This document shows, one piece after another, positions 26,957 through 34,920 of a stretch of 64,000 bases of DNA. The stretch covers positions 1-64,000 of the forward strand of contig NZ_AYMG01000015.1 of the NCBI RefSeq assembly GCF_000633455.1. The letters are read 5' to 3'. The stretch comes from Pedobacter jeongneungensis (GTDB lineage: Bacteria; Bacteroidota; Bacteroidia; Sphingobacteriales; Sphingobacteriaceae). Numbering within the stretch: position 1 is the stretch's first letter; every line of letters begins with the position of its first letter. Under the pieces are notes generated by a model. That model saw only the letters and a list, made by a program, of their open reading frames with translations. It did no database searches and had not been told where the DNA came from. The position numbers and the translations under genes were made by a program.

Positions 26957-27967
26957 ATGCTTACACTAACTGAATTAAAAACATTATTGGCTACGCCACA
27001 ACGGATTGTGATCACTACGCATCATAAACCCGACGGCGATGCGATGGGTTCATCGCTGGGATTATATGGATATTTAATTCAGAAAGGCCATCATGTAAGG
27101 GTAATTACCCCAACCGATTATCCGACTTTTTTACACTGGATGCCGAACAACGGGGATGTAATTATCTTCACCGAACAGCAGGAACAGGCTGCCAAACTGG
27201 TGGATGAGGCTTCTATTATTTTCTGTCTAGATTTTAATACCTTAAGCCGTATTAATGAACTGGGCGAACTGGTAAGGGCAGCAGGTGCCAAAAAAGTAAT
27301 GATCGATCATCACCTCGAGCCGGAAGATTTTGACGATTATCGTCATTGGGATATCAATGCCTGTGCAGCGGCCCAATTGGTTTATGATTTTATTGTGAAC
27401 CAGCTGGAAGATAAAGCCGGAATTAATAAAGATGTGGCTTCTTGCCTGTACACGGGTATCATGACTGATTCCGGATCGTTCCGTTTCGAGTCTGCCACAT
27501 CAGAAGTTTACCGCATTGCCGCAAACCTGATTGATTTGGGTGCCGAGCATTGGAAAATCCATCAATTGGTATATGATAATGCCAGCGAAAACCGTTTACG
27601 CTTTTTAGGTTATTGCCTGTCAAACAAATTAGAAGTATTAAGAGAATATAATACCGCTATAATTTCGGTGACTAAAGAAGAATTAGCCCAATACCACAGT
27701 ATAACCGGCGATACCGAAGGTGTTGTAAACTATGCTTTATCTATTAATGGTATCCGTTTAGCTGCATTGATTATAGAACGTACCGATAAAGTAAAATTAT
27801 CGGTGAGGTCTACCGGAGATTTCCCTGCAAACGAAATTTGCAAAAAATATTTTAACGGTGGCGGACATAGAAATGCGGCCGGTGGCGCAGCAGAAAAACC
27901 ATTAGCTGATGTAGTTAACGAATTTAAATCGATATTAGCAGAATATAAAGAACAATTGATCGCCTAA
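26957..27967 (+). CDS. DHH/DHHA1 phosphoesterase (NrnA-like)
   Basis: Predicted oligoribonuclease or pAp phosphatase of the NrnA type, or a c-di-AMP/pApA-cleaving relative. From the ATG at 26957 it has 336 residues. The DHH domain has T-T-H-H-K-P-D-G-D-A-M-G-S, F-C-L-D-F-N and I-D-H-H at about residue 117, the metal-binding motifs. The C-terminal DHHA1 domain ends with G-G-G-H-R-N-A-A-G-G. The TTG at 26939 would add six residues but overlaps the promoter element. The FKBP lipoprotein gene follows after 44 bp. Which of the family's substrates is used cannot be decided here. Confidence 0.93.
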   Translation: MLTLTELKTLLATPQRIVITTHHKPDGDAMGSSLGLYGYLIQKGHHVRVITPTDYPTFLHWMPNNGDVIIFTEQQEQAAKLVDEASIIFCLDFNTLSRINELGELVRAAGAKKVMIDHHLEPEDFDDYRHWDINACAAAQLVYDFIVNQLEDKAGINKDVASCLYTGIMTDSGSFRFESATSEVYRIAANLIDLGAEHWKIHQLVYDNASENRLRFLGYCLSNKLEVLREYNTAIISVTKEELAQYHSITGDTEGVVNYALSINGIRLAALIIERTDKVKLSVRSTGDFPANEICKKYFNGGGHRNAAGGAAEKPLADVVNEFKSILAEYKEQLIA

Positions 27968-28011
27968 GGGCAAGAAATAAACAATAAAAACTTAAAAAGT
28001 CAAATTAATAA

Positions 28012-29010
28012 ATGAAAAAGGGAATTATTATTCTAGCAGCAGCTACTTTAGGCTTAGCGGCATGTAAACAAGAAAAAAAGGGAGCTGGTGGCTTATTATA
28101 TACCATCCACCACTCGGCAGGTAACGAAAAAATCAAAGAAGGTGATATCGTTAAAATGAATTTTGTTCAGAAAAATGATAAAGATTCAGTTTTATCAAGC
28201 ACTTTTGATAGCGAAACTCCTGCAGTATTTCCTGCACAGAAAAAAATGTACGCTGGCGATATGAACGATGTATTAACCTTGTTCGGAGAAGGCGATAGTG
28301 CTACTTTTAAAGTGAATTTGGATACTATGGCTTTCCATAGCAAACAACCAAAACCAGAGCAGTTTAAAAATGATAAATACATCACTTTTACTGTAAAAAT
28401 CGAAAAAGTATTTAAGAAAAAAGCTGGCGAGGCTGATTCTACTTTCAACAAAAGAGCAACAGAATTTTTCCAGGCTGATTATAAAGCTGCTTCAGAAAAA
28501 AAGAAAGCTGCAGAACCTGCTAAACTTAAAGCTTATTTAGAAGATACCAAATTGGCAACCAAAACTACTGCCAGTGGTTTACATTACATTATCGAAACAC
28601 CAGGTAGTGCAGAAAAACCAGCTTTAGGCGATACTGTATTAATTGATTATACAGGTAGAGTAACTAAAAAAGGTAAAGATGGTAAATACAAAATCTTCGA
28701 TACTAGTGATGAGAAACTAGCTAAAGCAGAAAACGAATTTAAAGCAGGTAAACCTTACGGACCTCAAAAAATGCCAGTTGGTGGTACTATCCCAGGATTT
28801 ACCGAAGCTTTACAATTAATTGGTAAAGGTGGTAAAATCAAGGTAATTATTCCTTCTAACTTAGGTTATGGCGAGCAAGGTGCACCACAAGTTGGTATCA
28901 TGCCTTTCAGCCCAATTGCTTTTGATCTTGAAATTAAAGACATTATCAAAGGAAAACCAGCAGCAGCAGTTCCTGCTCCGGTTCAAATGCCAGCTCCGGT
29001 TAAAAAATAA
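28012..29010 (+). CDS. FKBP-type PPIase lipoprotein, copy 1
   Basis: Lipoprotein (cysteine 18 in G-L-A-A-C-K) of 332 residues. The first 170 residues form a diverged FKBP-like or linker region (G-D-I-V-K-M-N-F, F-T-V-K-I-E-K-V-F), and the last 140 form a canonical FKBP domain (T-V-L-I-D-Y-T-G-R, G-F-T-E-A-L, N-L-G-Y-G-E-Q, F-D-L-E-I). The tail is P/A-rich. It probably assists folding at the outer membrane. It follows the DHH gene closely and may share its transcript. A paralogue lies 197 bp downstream. Confidence 0.92.
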   Translation: MKKGIIILAAATLGLAACKQEKKGAGGLLYTIHHSAGNEKIKEGDIVKMNFVQKNDKDSVLSSTFDSETPAVFPAQKKMYAGDMNDVLTLFGEGDSATFKVNLDTMAFHSKQPKPEQFKNDKYITFTVKIEKVFKKKAGEADSTFNKRATEFFQADYKAASEKKKAAEPAKLKAYLEDTKLATKTTASGLHYIIETPGSAEKPALGDTVLIDYTGRVTKKGKDGKYKIFDTSDEKLAKAENEFKAGKPYGPQKMPVGGTIPGFTEALQLIGKGGKIKVIIPSNLGYGEQGAPQVGIMPFSPIAFDLEIKDIIKGKPAAAVPAPVQMPAPVKK

Positions 29011-29028
29011 TTTCTTAACTGATATTAA

Positions 29029-29064
29029 AAATCCTGCTTATTCAGTTAAGCAGGATTTTTTTTG
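29029..29064 (+). terminator. Terminator after FKBP lipoprotein copy 1
   Basis: AAATCCTGCTTA pairs with TAAGCAGGATTT and ends in a T-run. Confidence 0.92.
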
Positions 29065-29207
29065 TTTAATTTTTTTGACGCAGAACCAAGAAATAAAACT
29101 TTGCAAAAATTCGTAAAAACTTATTATAACCTATCTTTGTATGATCTAATAAAATAGCCCAACACCCCAAAATGGATTAAAGGCTGATTTTTAAATTAAT
29201 AAGTTAA

Positions 29208-30176
29208 ATGAAAAAAGGAATAATTATTCTCTTGGCAGCAGCATTAGGACTATCTGCCTGTAACAAATTCGAAAAGGGTGAAGGAGATATGACTTACAAG
29301 ATCTATAAGAGTGACGGTAAGCCAAAAATTCAGGATGGTGATTATGTAAAGTTAAACGGTGTTCAAACGGTAGAAACCAATACCAATCCCGATTCGGTGA
29401 TGGTAAACACCTACGATAATGAGCGCCCTGCTTTTTTTGCCATCAGTAAATCGATGTTTAAAGGTGACCTGGCTTCTGGCTTGAAATTGCTTGGCGAAGG
29501 CGATAGTGCCGTTTTTAAATTGAATTTGGATTCGATGGAGAAATATTCTGGTCAGCCGAAACCTAAGGGATTAAAATCAAACATCGCTTCTTTTACCATC
29601 AAAATTGAGAAGGTATTACACAAAGGAAAAGATCCGGATTCTATTTTTGAAGCAAAGAAAAGACTTTTTTTCGAAGCAGAATACAAAGCTTTAAACGAGA
29701 AAAACAAAACGGTAGAACCTGCTAAAATAGCTAAATACGTTGCTGATAACGATTTGAAAGTGACGACTGCACCATCTGGTTTGCAATATGTAATTTCTGC
29801 ACCAGGAAATTCAGAAAGGGCTACTTTAACCGATACGGTATTGATGGACTATACCGGTCAGTTTACCAATAAAAAATCTAACGGAGCATTAAATGTTTTT
29901 GATACTTCGGACGCCAAAATCGCAAAAGAAGCAGGAATTTTCTCTGAAAGCGTACAATATGTACCACGTAGTTTACCATTGGGGCAATTGCCACAGGGTG
30001 TTATTCAGGGCATTCAGCTCATTGGGGTAGGTGGTAAGATTAAAATGATTTTACCGTCGAAATTAGGCTTCGGTGAAAATGGTGGCGGACCAATTAATCC
30101 ATTTACGCCATTGGTATTTGATGTAGAATTAAAAGGAATCATTAAGCCAAATGCAGGTTTGCCATTGGCTAAGTAA
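29208..30176 (+). CDS. FKBP-type PPIase lipoprotein, copy 2
   Basis: Paralogue of the preceding gene with the same plan: lipobox cysteine at residue 18 (G-L-S-A-C-N), a diverged N-terminal half (G-D-Y-V-K-L-N, F-T-I-K-I-E-K-V-L) and a C-terminal FKBP domain (T-V-L-M-D-Y-T-G-Q, G-V-I-Q-G-I-Q-L-I, K-L-G-F-G-E-N, F-D-V-E-L). The catalytic-pocket region is less canonical than in copy 1, so isomerase activity may be weaker. The 322 residues lack the P/A-rich tail. It lies between two terminators. Confidence 0.9.
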   Translation: MKKGIIILLAAALGLSACNKFEKGEGDMTYKIYKSDGKPKIQDGDYVKLNGVQTVETNTNPDSVMVNTYDNERPAFFAISKSMFKGDLASGLKLLGEGDSAVFKLNLDSMEKYSGQPKPKGLKSNIASFTIKIEKVLHKGKDPDSIFEAKKRLFFEAEYKALNEKNKTVEPAKIAKYVADNDLKVTTAPSGLQYVISAPGNSERATLTDTVLMDYTGQFTNKKSNGALNVFDTSDAKIAKEAGIFSESVQYVPRSLPLGQLPQGVIQGIQLIGVGGKIKMILPSKLGFGENGGGPINPFTPLVFDVELKGIIKPNAGLPLAK

Positions 30177-30234
30177 GTTATTCATAAACCTTATAGGTAT
30201 CAAAAACCTGTAAGGTCTGTAAATCTTTTTATAA

Positions 30235-30267
30235 AACCCCGCAGATTAAAACCTGCGGGGTTCTTTT
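30235..30267. terminator. Bidirectional terminator between convergent genes
   Basis: AACCCCGCAG pairs with CTGCGGGGTT around an 8-base loop, with T-runs in both directions, between the second FKBP lipoprotein gene and the SH3 protein gene. Confidence 0.9.
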
Positions 30268-30684
30268 TTATGCCTGTGCCTCCAGGTATTGTGCATAACA
30301 ATACCCCTCTTCACCATCCTTGGTTCGTACCAGCCACCACAAATCGTTGCTTCTGTTTACCAAAGTAATCACTTCGCCATGCGCCGCTTTACCTACAATT
30401 GGCTGATCGGTACCCGGACCTTTACGGATATTTAAATTACTGCTTTCTGTAATCACCTTTGCATGTGTTACGGCCGCATCAATTGCTACATTTACGTTTA
30501 GTACCAAATCGCCTGAAGTAAAGTTTGGATCAATCTGGTTGTAAACTTCCCAAAGGTGATCTTTCGTTGCGCCATCAGCTGCAGTACCATCAATATATAA
30601 TATGCCATCAATTTCTCTTATAGCCAGGTCCGAAATTCCTGATGTTGCATCTATTAATGCCTTATATTTATCTCTTAATGCCAT
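30268..30684 (-). CDS. SH3-domain protein
   Basis: Protein of 138 residues without an obvious signal peptide. Residues 1-72 look like a BON-type domain (I-R-E-I-D-G-I-L-Y-I-D-G-T, then D-L-V-L-N-V-N-V), and residues 78-136 form a bacterial SH3 domain (L-N-I-R-K-G-P-G, W-W-L-V-R-T, E-G-Y-C). It starts 8 bp after the BON lipoprotein gene, so the two form an operon. Together they suggest an envelope stress or peptidoglycan-contact role, similar to LysM/BON proteins such as YgaU, but no direct evidence is present. Confidence 0.85.
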   Translation of the reverse strand: MALRDKYKALIDATSGISDLAIREIDGILYIDGTAADGATKDHLWEVYNQIDPNFTSGDLVLNVNVAIDAAVTHAKVITESSNLNIRKGPGTDQPIVGKAAHGEVITLVNRSNDLWWLVRTKDGEEGYCYAQYLEAQA

Positions 30685-30692
30685 AGCTAGGT

Positions 30693-31157
30693 TTATTTAA
30701 CGGTTAGCTTATTGTCGATTTTTTTTGGTTTTAATGCACTTAGATGTTGCATCAAAGTAATTAACGAAGCTTTTTTGATCTCGCCTGTTAATAAAATCAC
30801 ACCATCTTTAACTTCGGCTTTTACCGTTGGAAAATCTTTTGTGGCATCAGTAACATTTTTAATTAAAGCCGCGTTATCTGCAATTACAACTGGTAAACTT
30901 GCTGGTTTAACTGTTAAATTGTTGATTACAGATTTTACGCCTTTTTCTGCTTTTGCAATTTCTTCCGCTTTGGTTTTTATAGCCTCATCCTCCACTTCAC
31001 CAGTTAAGGTTACATCACCTTTGGTAACAGCCACAGTAATACCTGCTGCTTCTTTGGTTTGAATTGCAGCCTGAATTGCCGCGTCATTCGGTTTACAGCC
31101 TACACAAAACAGCGTAGCCGCAATAATCGTACTCATTAAAAATTTACTTGTTTTCAT
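30693..31157 (-). CDS. BON-domain lipoprotein
   Basis: Lipoprotein of 154 residues (cysteine 21 in F-C-V-G-C-K) with two BON domains. The first lies at about 30-85 (G-D-V-T-L-T-G-E-V, K-G-V-K-S-V-I-N-N-L) and the second at about 95-152 (D-G-V-I-L-L-T-G-E-I). BON domains bind membranes or polymers and are typical of OsmY/DolP envelope proteins. The SH3 protein gene follows after 8 bp. Confidence 0.9.
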   Translation of the reverse strand: MKTSKFLMSTIIAATLFCVGCKPNDAAIQAAIQTKEAAGITVAVTKGDVTLTGEVEDEAIKTKAEEIAKAEKGVKSVINNLTVKPASLPVVIADNAALIKNVTDATKDFPTVKAEVKDGVILLTGEIKKASLITLMQHLSALKPKKIDNKLTVK

Positions 31158-31608
31158 CCTTTTGGTTTTATAATTGATATTATTTGAATTTGCAAACCAC
31201 AGAAATTGGGATCATTTCTTTTTTGCTATCGATAGGATGAATTCGATGAGGCTAATATAGGAAATGAGTTTAATTAGGAAAGAAAAACCTGTAGAAAAAT
31301 TAAATAAATTTTGAATAGAGGCTTAAACCTTGCAAGTTTAATTCGGGTTATTAATGTTTTCATAGGTCTCATTGAGGGCTGCGCCGTTTCAAAACCTGCG
31401 AGGTAGGTAAGAGAACTGATAACTGAAAATTATAAACCGCTAACTGAGAACTGTAAACTGATTACTGAGAACTGTAAACTGATGTGGGCGTTCCCCAGGG
31501 GGCGGGCTTTTCAGGGCTGCGCTTCGCTCCGGTACCAATGAATAATCGGTACTGAACCCTTACAATCCCTAATGCAAACCCAACTATGATTAAACAGACT
31601 TTGAAAAC
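31158..31608. other. 451-bp gap with short tandem repeats
   Basis: No gene is visible. ACTGAGAACTGTAAACTGAT occurs twice in tandem (31443-31462 and 31464-31483), preceded by looser AACTGA repeats. A GGGCGTTCCCCAGGGGGCGGGC block near 31487-31508 and GGGCTGCGC strings at about 31377 and 31514 are more GC-rich than the surroundings. The promoter of the BON gene should lie near 31160-31210. Confidence 0.55.
31443..31483 (+). repeat. Tandem 20-bp repeat
   Basis: Two identical copies of ACTGAGAACTGTAAACTGAT with a 21-base period. Confidence 0.8.
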
Positions 31609-32079
31609 TTAAACCCAATCTTTAAAAGGTTTAACCGTGAGGTTAGAATTGTAATATTTTGCCTCTTCGGTAACTTCAGTGCTTACCCAATCCGGTAAAT
31701 CGAAATGTTCATCTTCGCTTTCCAGTTCAATTTCGGCAACTATTAAGCCTTTATTATCGCCTAAAAATACATCTACTTCCCAAAGTTTGCCGTTAAATTT
31801 AATCTCATATCGTATTTTAGAAAGTTCAGAAATCGCAAAATTATCCAATAATTCTGTTGCTTCAATTACGGGAATTTCATATTCATATTCCATCCGCGTG
31901 GCGCCAATGGTTTGACCTTTTATGGTTAAAAATCCTTTGCTTTCAGTTGCCCTTACCCTTATGGTTTTATCTTTATCCGTGAGTAAATAACCCTGCCTAA
32001 AAAGTTTTCCTTCCGGTTTGTTCAGGTTGTCCCACTTTTGCTGATCGATTAAAAATTTGCGCTCTATTTCTTTTCCCAT
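31609..32079 (-). CDS. CYTH domain protein
   Basis: Small (156 residues) CYTH-family phosphohydrolase, related to class IV adenylate cyclases and inorganic triphosphatases. The diagnostic start E-I-E-R-K-F-L is present, followed by R-Q-G-Y-L, K-T-I-R-V-R, L-T-I-K, E-Y-E-Y-E-I-P, R-Y-E-I and W-E-V-D-V-F, with acidic and basic residues spaced for the tunnel-shaped metal and phosphate site. Single-domain members mostly hydrolyse triphosphate. It lies 50 bp upstream of the hexosaminidase gene, though a family B half repeat intervenes. Confidence 0.93.
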   Translation of the reverse strand: MGKEIERKFLIDQQKWDNLNKPEGKLFRQGYLLTDKDKTIRVRATESKGFLTIKGQTIGATRMEYEYEIPVIEATELLDNFAISELSKIRYEIKFNGKLWEVDVFLGDNKGLIVAEIELESEDEHFDLPDWVSTEVTEEAKYYNSNLTVKPFKDWV

Positions 32080-32090
32080 GGTAGATCTTT

Positions 32091-32117
32091 CGTCTTTCCC
32101 GCAAAAGCGGGAATCTT
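32091..32117. repeat. Family B half repeat
   Basis: CGTCTTTCCCGCAAAAGCGG followed by GAATCTTA matches one half of the element at 12242-12315. Confidence 0.6.
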
Positions 32118-32129
32118 AATACTGATTGG

Positions 32130-34079
32130 TTAACGTGCCCTTTTCTGTAAATCTGCAACAGGCATACTGATCAATCTTCCGATCGGTTGCTTACCACGAT
32201 AGGTAATTACGCGCAACATACTGGCATCTTTTGGTACCTGCAGTGCTGTGGTGTATTTTGGATAAAAACGATCTGGTGTAGAGTTATCAAAACTATAATA
32301 AATGTCCAAACCATCAATCTCTGGTGTAAGCTCTATCATTAATTGCTTATCAGCACTGCGTTTCACCGTAAAAACCGGATCGTAAATGGCTGGTGAATAT
32401 TTGATCTCTGCTAAATCCAGACGTTTAAAATGTTGTTGTGTACGATCAACAAAATTTGTCCAGTTTTTCTTTTCAATTGGGCTCCATATTGATTCCGCAA
32501 TGGCAAATGCACGTGGATAAACCATATATTCAACCTGGCGGAAGGTGAAAATCTGTTCTGTCCAAAGATTGGCTTGTGCCCCGATAACATACTGTGCATT
32601 TACGCCGGCCGGAACAGGGTTAAACTGATAAGCTTTGTTTAACCTTAATGAGGCATAAACCTTTGGTTCGGTTATCGGATCCGCTTGCATGTAATCCAAA
32701 TAGGCAAAATCGGTTGGGCTCATTACCACATTGTGTTTATCATTAGCAGCCTGAATGCCATATTTCATTCCCCTCCAGCTCATTACTGCAGCTGTTGGCG
32801 ATACGCCACCCTCAAGAATTTCGTCCCAGCCCATAAATTTTTTGCCTTTCGAAATCACAATCTGTTCTACACGTTTTTCAAAATATGCCTGGACCTGTGG
32901 AATGGTTTTTAAGCCTTCGCGGAGCATTAAAGCTTTAACCTGATCGTTCTTTTCCCAGAAATTATGAGGCGCTTCATCACCACCCATGTGAATGTATTCG
33001 AAAGGGAAAAGTTTAGCTACCTGAGTAAGTACCGAGTCTAAAAAGACATAAACTTTTTCGTTTGCCGGGCAAAGGGTATTATCAACCAAAGCTGTTGGTG
33101 GTGCACCGCGACTCCAATCCATAATTTTTTCGCCCGAACGGACTTTATAATTCACCGCATCTGGCGTACATGACAATTCGGGATAAGAAGCGATAATGGC
33201 TAAACTATGCCCTGGTACATCAATTTCGGGTAAAATGTTTACAAAACGATCCTGGGCATATTGAACAAGCTCTTTAATATCTTCCTGTGTGTAAAAACCG
33301 CCATAAGTACGGGGCTCATCAGGGGTTGGTGGGGTAAAATCGCCAAAGGTTCCGGTTTTTTTAACGCTCCATGCACCAACTTCAGTTAATTTAGGCAAAC
33401 CTTTAATTTCAATTCTCCATCCTTCATCATCCGCTAAATGTAAATGCAACAGGTTAAATTTATAACGGACCATGTCATCAATAAACTGTTTTACTTCTTG
33501 TTTAGTGAAAAAGTGACGGGCCACATCGAACATTAAACCTCTCCAGCCTAATTTTGGATAATCTACGACATCAACACAAGGAGCTTTCCATTTAATGTCG
33601 TTTACCAGTTCTTTGCTCTCTATTTCGGCAGGAAAAAGCTGAAGTAAAGATTGTACACCATAAAAAATACCTGCCGGCTGGTTTGCGGTGATCACCACCT
33701 GTGTGGGGTTTACATTTAGTTTGTAACCTTCTTTACCGAGTTGGGTATCTTCCTGCGTATTTAAAATCAGTTTAATGGTTGGATGACTTGAATTACTCAC
33801 TGTGCTTACAAATTTCCCTGTAGCTGTGGTAATCCGTTCTGATAAGTAAGCTACTGATTGCTTTAACTCACCGCTTCTAATTGCCTGTACAATTACATTT
33901 TCGGGTAATGTAAAGGTTCCGGCTTTTTTTACCAATGAAACTGGCTCTGGAATAATGGCAATCGGTGTTTGTGCAGCCGCACTTTCAGCATCGCCGATTT
34001 CAGTTTCTGTAACGATAGATTGAGCGAAAGTATTGGCTGTAAAGAAACAGCAGGAGATAATCAGAAATAATTTTTTCAT
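32130..34079 (-). CDS. Beta-N-acetylhexosaminidase (GH20)
   Basis: Exported family GH20 enzyme that removes terminal beta-linked GlcNAc or GalNAc. It has a signal peptide (cleavage after about A-N-T-F-A-Q), a GH20b-type N-terminal domain (about 35-165), the catalytic barrel (about 170-510) with D-V-A-R-H-F, H-L-H-L-A-D-D-E-G-W-R and the catalytic pair D368-E369 in H-M-G-G-D-E, and a C-terminal beta region (F-T-V-K-R-S). The 649 residues are usual for Bacteroidota. It could act downstream of an endo-acting enzyme such as the GH18 protein at 7.6 kb, but the genes are not linked. Confidence 0.95.
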   Translation of the reverse strand: MKKLFLIISCCFFTANTFAQSIVTETEIGDAESAAAQTPIAIIPEPVSLVKKAGTFTLPENVIVQAIRSGELKQSVAYLSERITTATGKFVSTVSNSSHPTIKLILNTQEDTQLGKEGYKLNVNPTQVVITANQPAGIFYGVQSLLQLFPAEIESKELVNDIKWKAPCVDVVDYPKLGWRGLMFDVARHFFTKQEVKQFIDDMVRYKFNLLHLHLADDEGWRIEIKGLPKLTEVGAWSVKKTGTFGDFTPPTPDEPRTYGGFYTQEDIKELVQYAQDRFVNILPEIDVPGHSLAIIASYPELSCTPDAVNYKVRSGEKIMDWSRGAPPTALVDNTLCPANEKVYVFLDSVLTQVAKLFPFEYIHMGGDEAPHNFWEKNDQVKALMLREGLKTIPQVQAYFEKRVEQIVISKGKKFMGWDEILEGGVSPTAAVMSWRGMKYGIQAANDKHNVVMSPTDFAYLDYMQADPITEPKVYASLRLNKAYQFNPVPAGVNAQYVIGAQANLWTEQIFTFRQVEYMVYPRAFAIAESIWSPIEKKNWTNFVDRTQQHFKRLDLAEIKYSPAIYDPVFTVKRSADKQLMIELTPEIDGLDIYYSFDNSTPDRFYPKYTTALQVPKDASMLRVITYRGKQPIGRLISMPVADLQKRAR

Positions 34080-34527
34080 TAAAATAATTAAAACGGGTTA
34101 ACCGGATAAGTATAATCCGCAATTTATTAAAAAAGATTTAATTAGAGCAGTGAGAAATGAGCAAATGGCAAAGCGTTGAGCGTATAGCGTTTGGAGCTGG
34201 GATAAAACTTATAAAGTTAATCTGTTTCATTATTAAAGATTTGTCAGTCTGAGCGTAGTCGAAGACTTAACAGCAAAATCTGTAATACAAGATTCTTCAT
34301 TGCATTACCAATGACGGATTTAAAAAAATCGATCGTCATTGCGAGGCACGAAGCAATCTTAAAGCGCACGCTAGTAGCGATCGTTGTAAGATTGCTTCGT
34401 CGGCTGAAAAAGCCTTCTCGCAATGACGATTCCTCGTAGCTTATCAATTCACTAAAACTCCACTGTCATCTATATTGACTTTTATGCAATAAATTAAACC
34501 TCAGGATAACATCTTTTTTGATTTAAA
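34080..34527. other. 448-bp intergenic region with inverted repeats
   Basis: It contains a family C-like arm (TCTGAGCGTAGTCGAAG near 34242-34258), a CAATGACGG arm near 34310, and the full inverted repeat at 34334-34428. The only open frame crosses these repeats and is not believed to be a gene. Confidence 0.6.
34334..34428. repeat. Dispersed inverted repeat family E
   Basis: Outer arms CGTCATTGCGAG and CTCGCAATGACG and inner arms GAAGCAATCTTA and TAAGATTGCTTC are perfect pairs. Elements with this pattern occur in many bacterial genomes. Confidence 0.88.
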
Positions 34528-34917
34528 TTACAAAAACTGCGTCAACCATTCCATCGCTTTTTTATCATCCGTAAATGATTTCATCGGTATAGGCGGAATT
34601 TGAAACTTAAAAAGAATTTTCATAATCAATTGCGCCAAACCAGGTTTAGAAACCATGGCCATTGCGGTATAAATTTGGGGCAGTTGTTCGGTCGAAAATT
34701 TTCTTGTTTCTTTATCTGGAACCGGCGAGTTTTTCAAATAAATTAACAGTGGGACTTTTTTATTCCCTGTAATTTTTTTCACCAGTGCAACATTGGCCGA
34801 AATATTTTCTACAGTACGTAAAATGCTTTTGCTGTACGAAATCAGTATTCCGGTATCTGTTAATAAATAATCGGCAATCTCGCCTTCGATAAGGTTGTTA
34901 TCTCTATCATTACCCAT
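34528..34917 (-). CDS. STAS/SEC14-like small protein
   Basis: Protein of 129 residues with an alternating beta-alpha pattern resembling STAS/SEC14-like proteins of Bacteroidota: D-T-G-I-L-I-S-Y, then a helix, K-V-P-L-L-I-Y-L, and a last helix K-A-M-E-W-L. It has no signal peptide and no membrane helix. It is the last gene of the minus-strand amine block, 3 bp after the aldehyde dehydrogenase stop codon, so it is co-transcribed. Its role is unknown. Confidence 0.72.
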   Translation of the reverse strand: MGNDRDNNLIEGEIADYLLTDTGILISYSKSILRTVENISANVALVKKITGNKKVPLLIYLKNSPVPDKETRKFSTEQLPQIYTAMAMVSKPGLAQLIMKILFKFQIPPIPMKSFTDDKKAMEWLTQFL

Positions 34918-34920
34918 ATT

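Noticed and set aside
34244..34447. 67-residue frame on the minus strand
   Set aside because: It lies within the inverted repeats upstream of the hexosaminidase gene.
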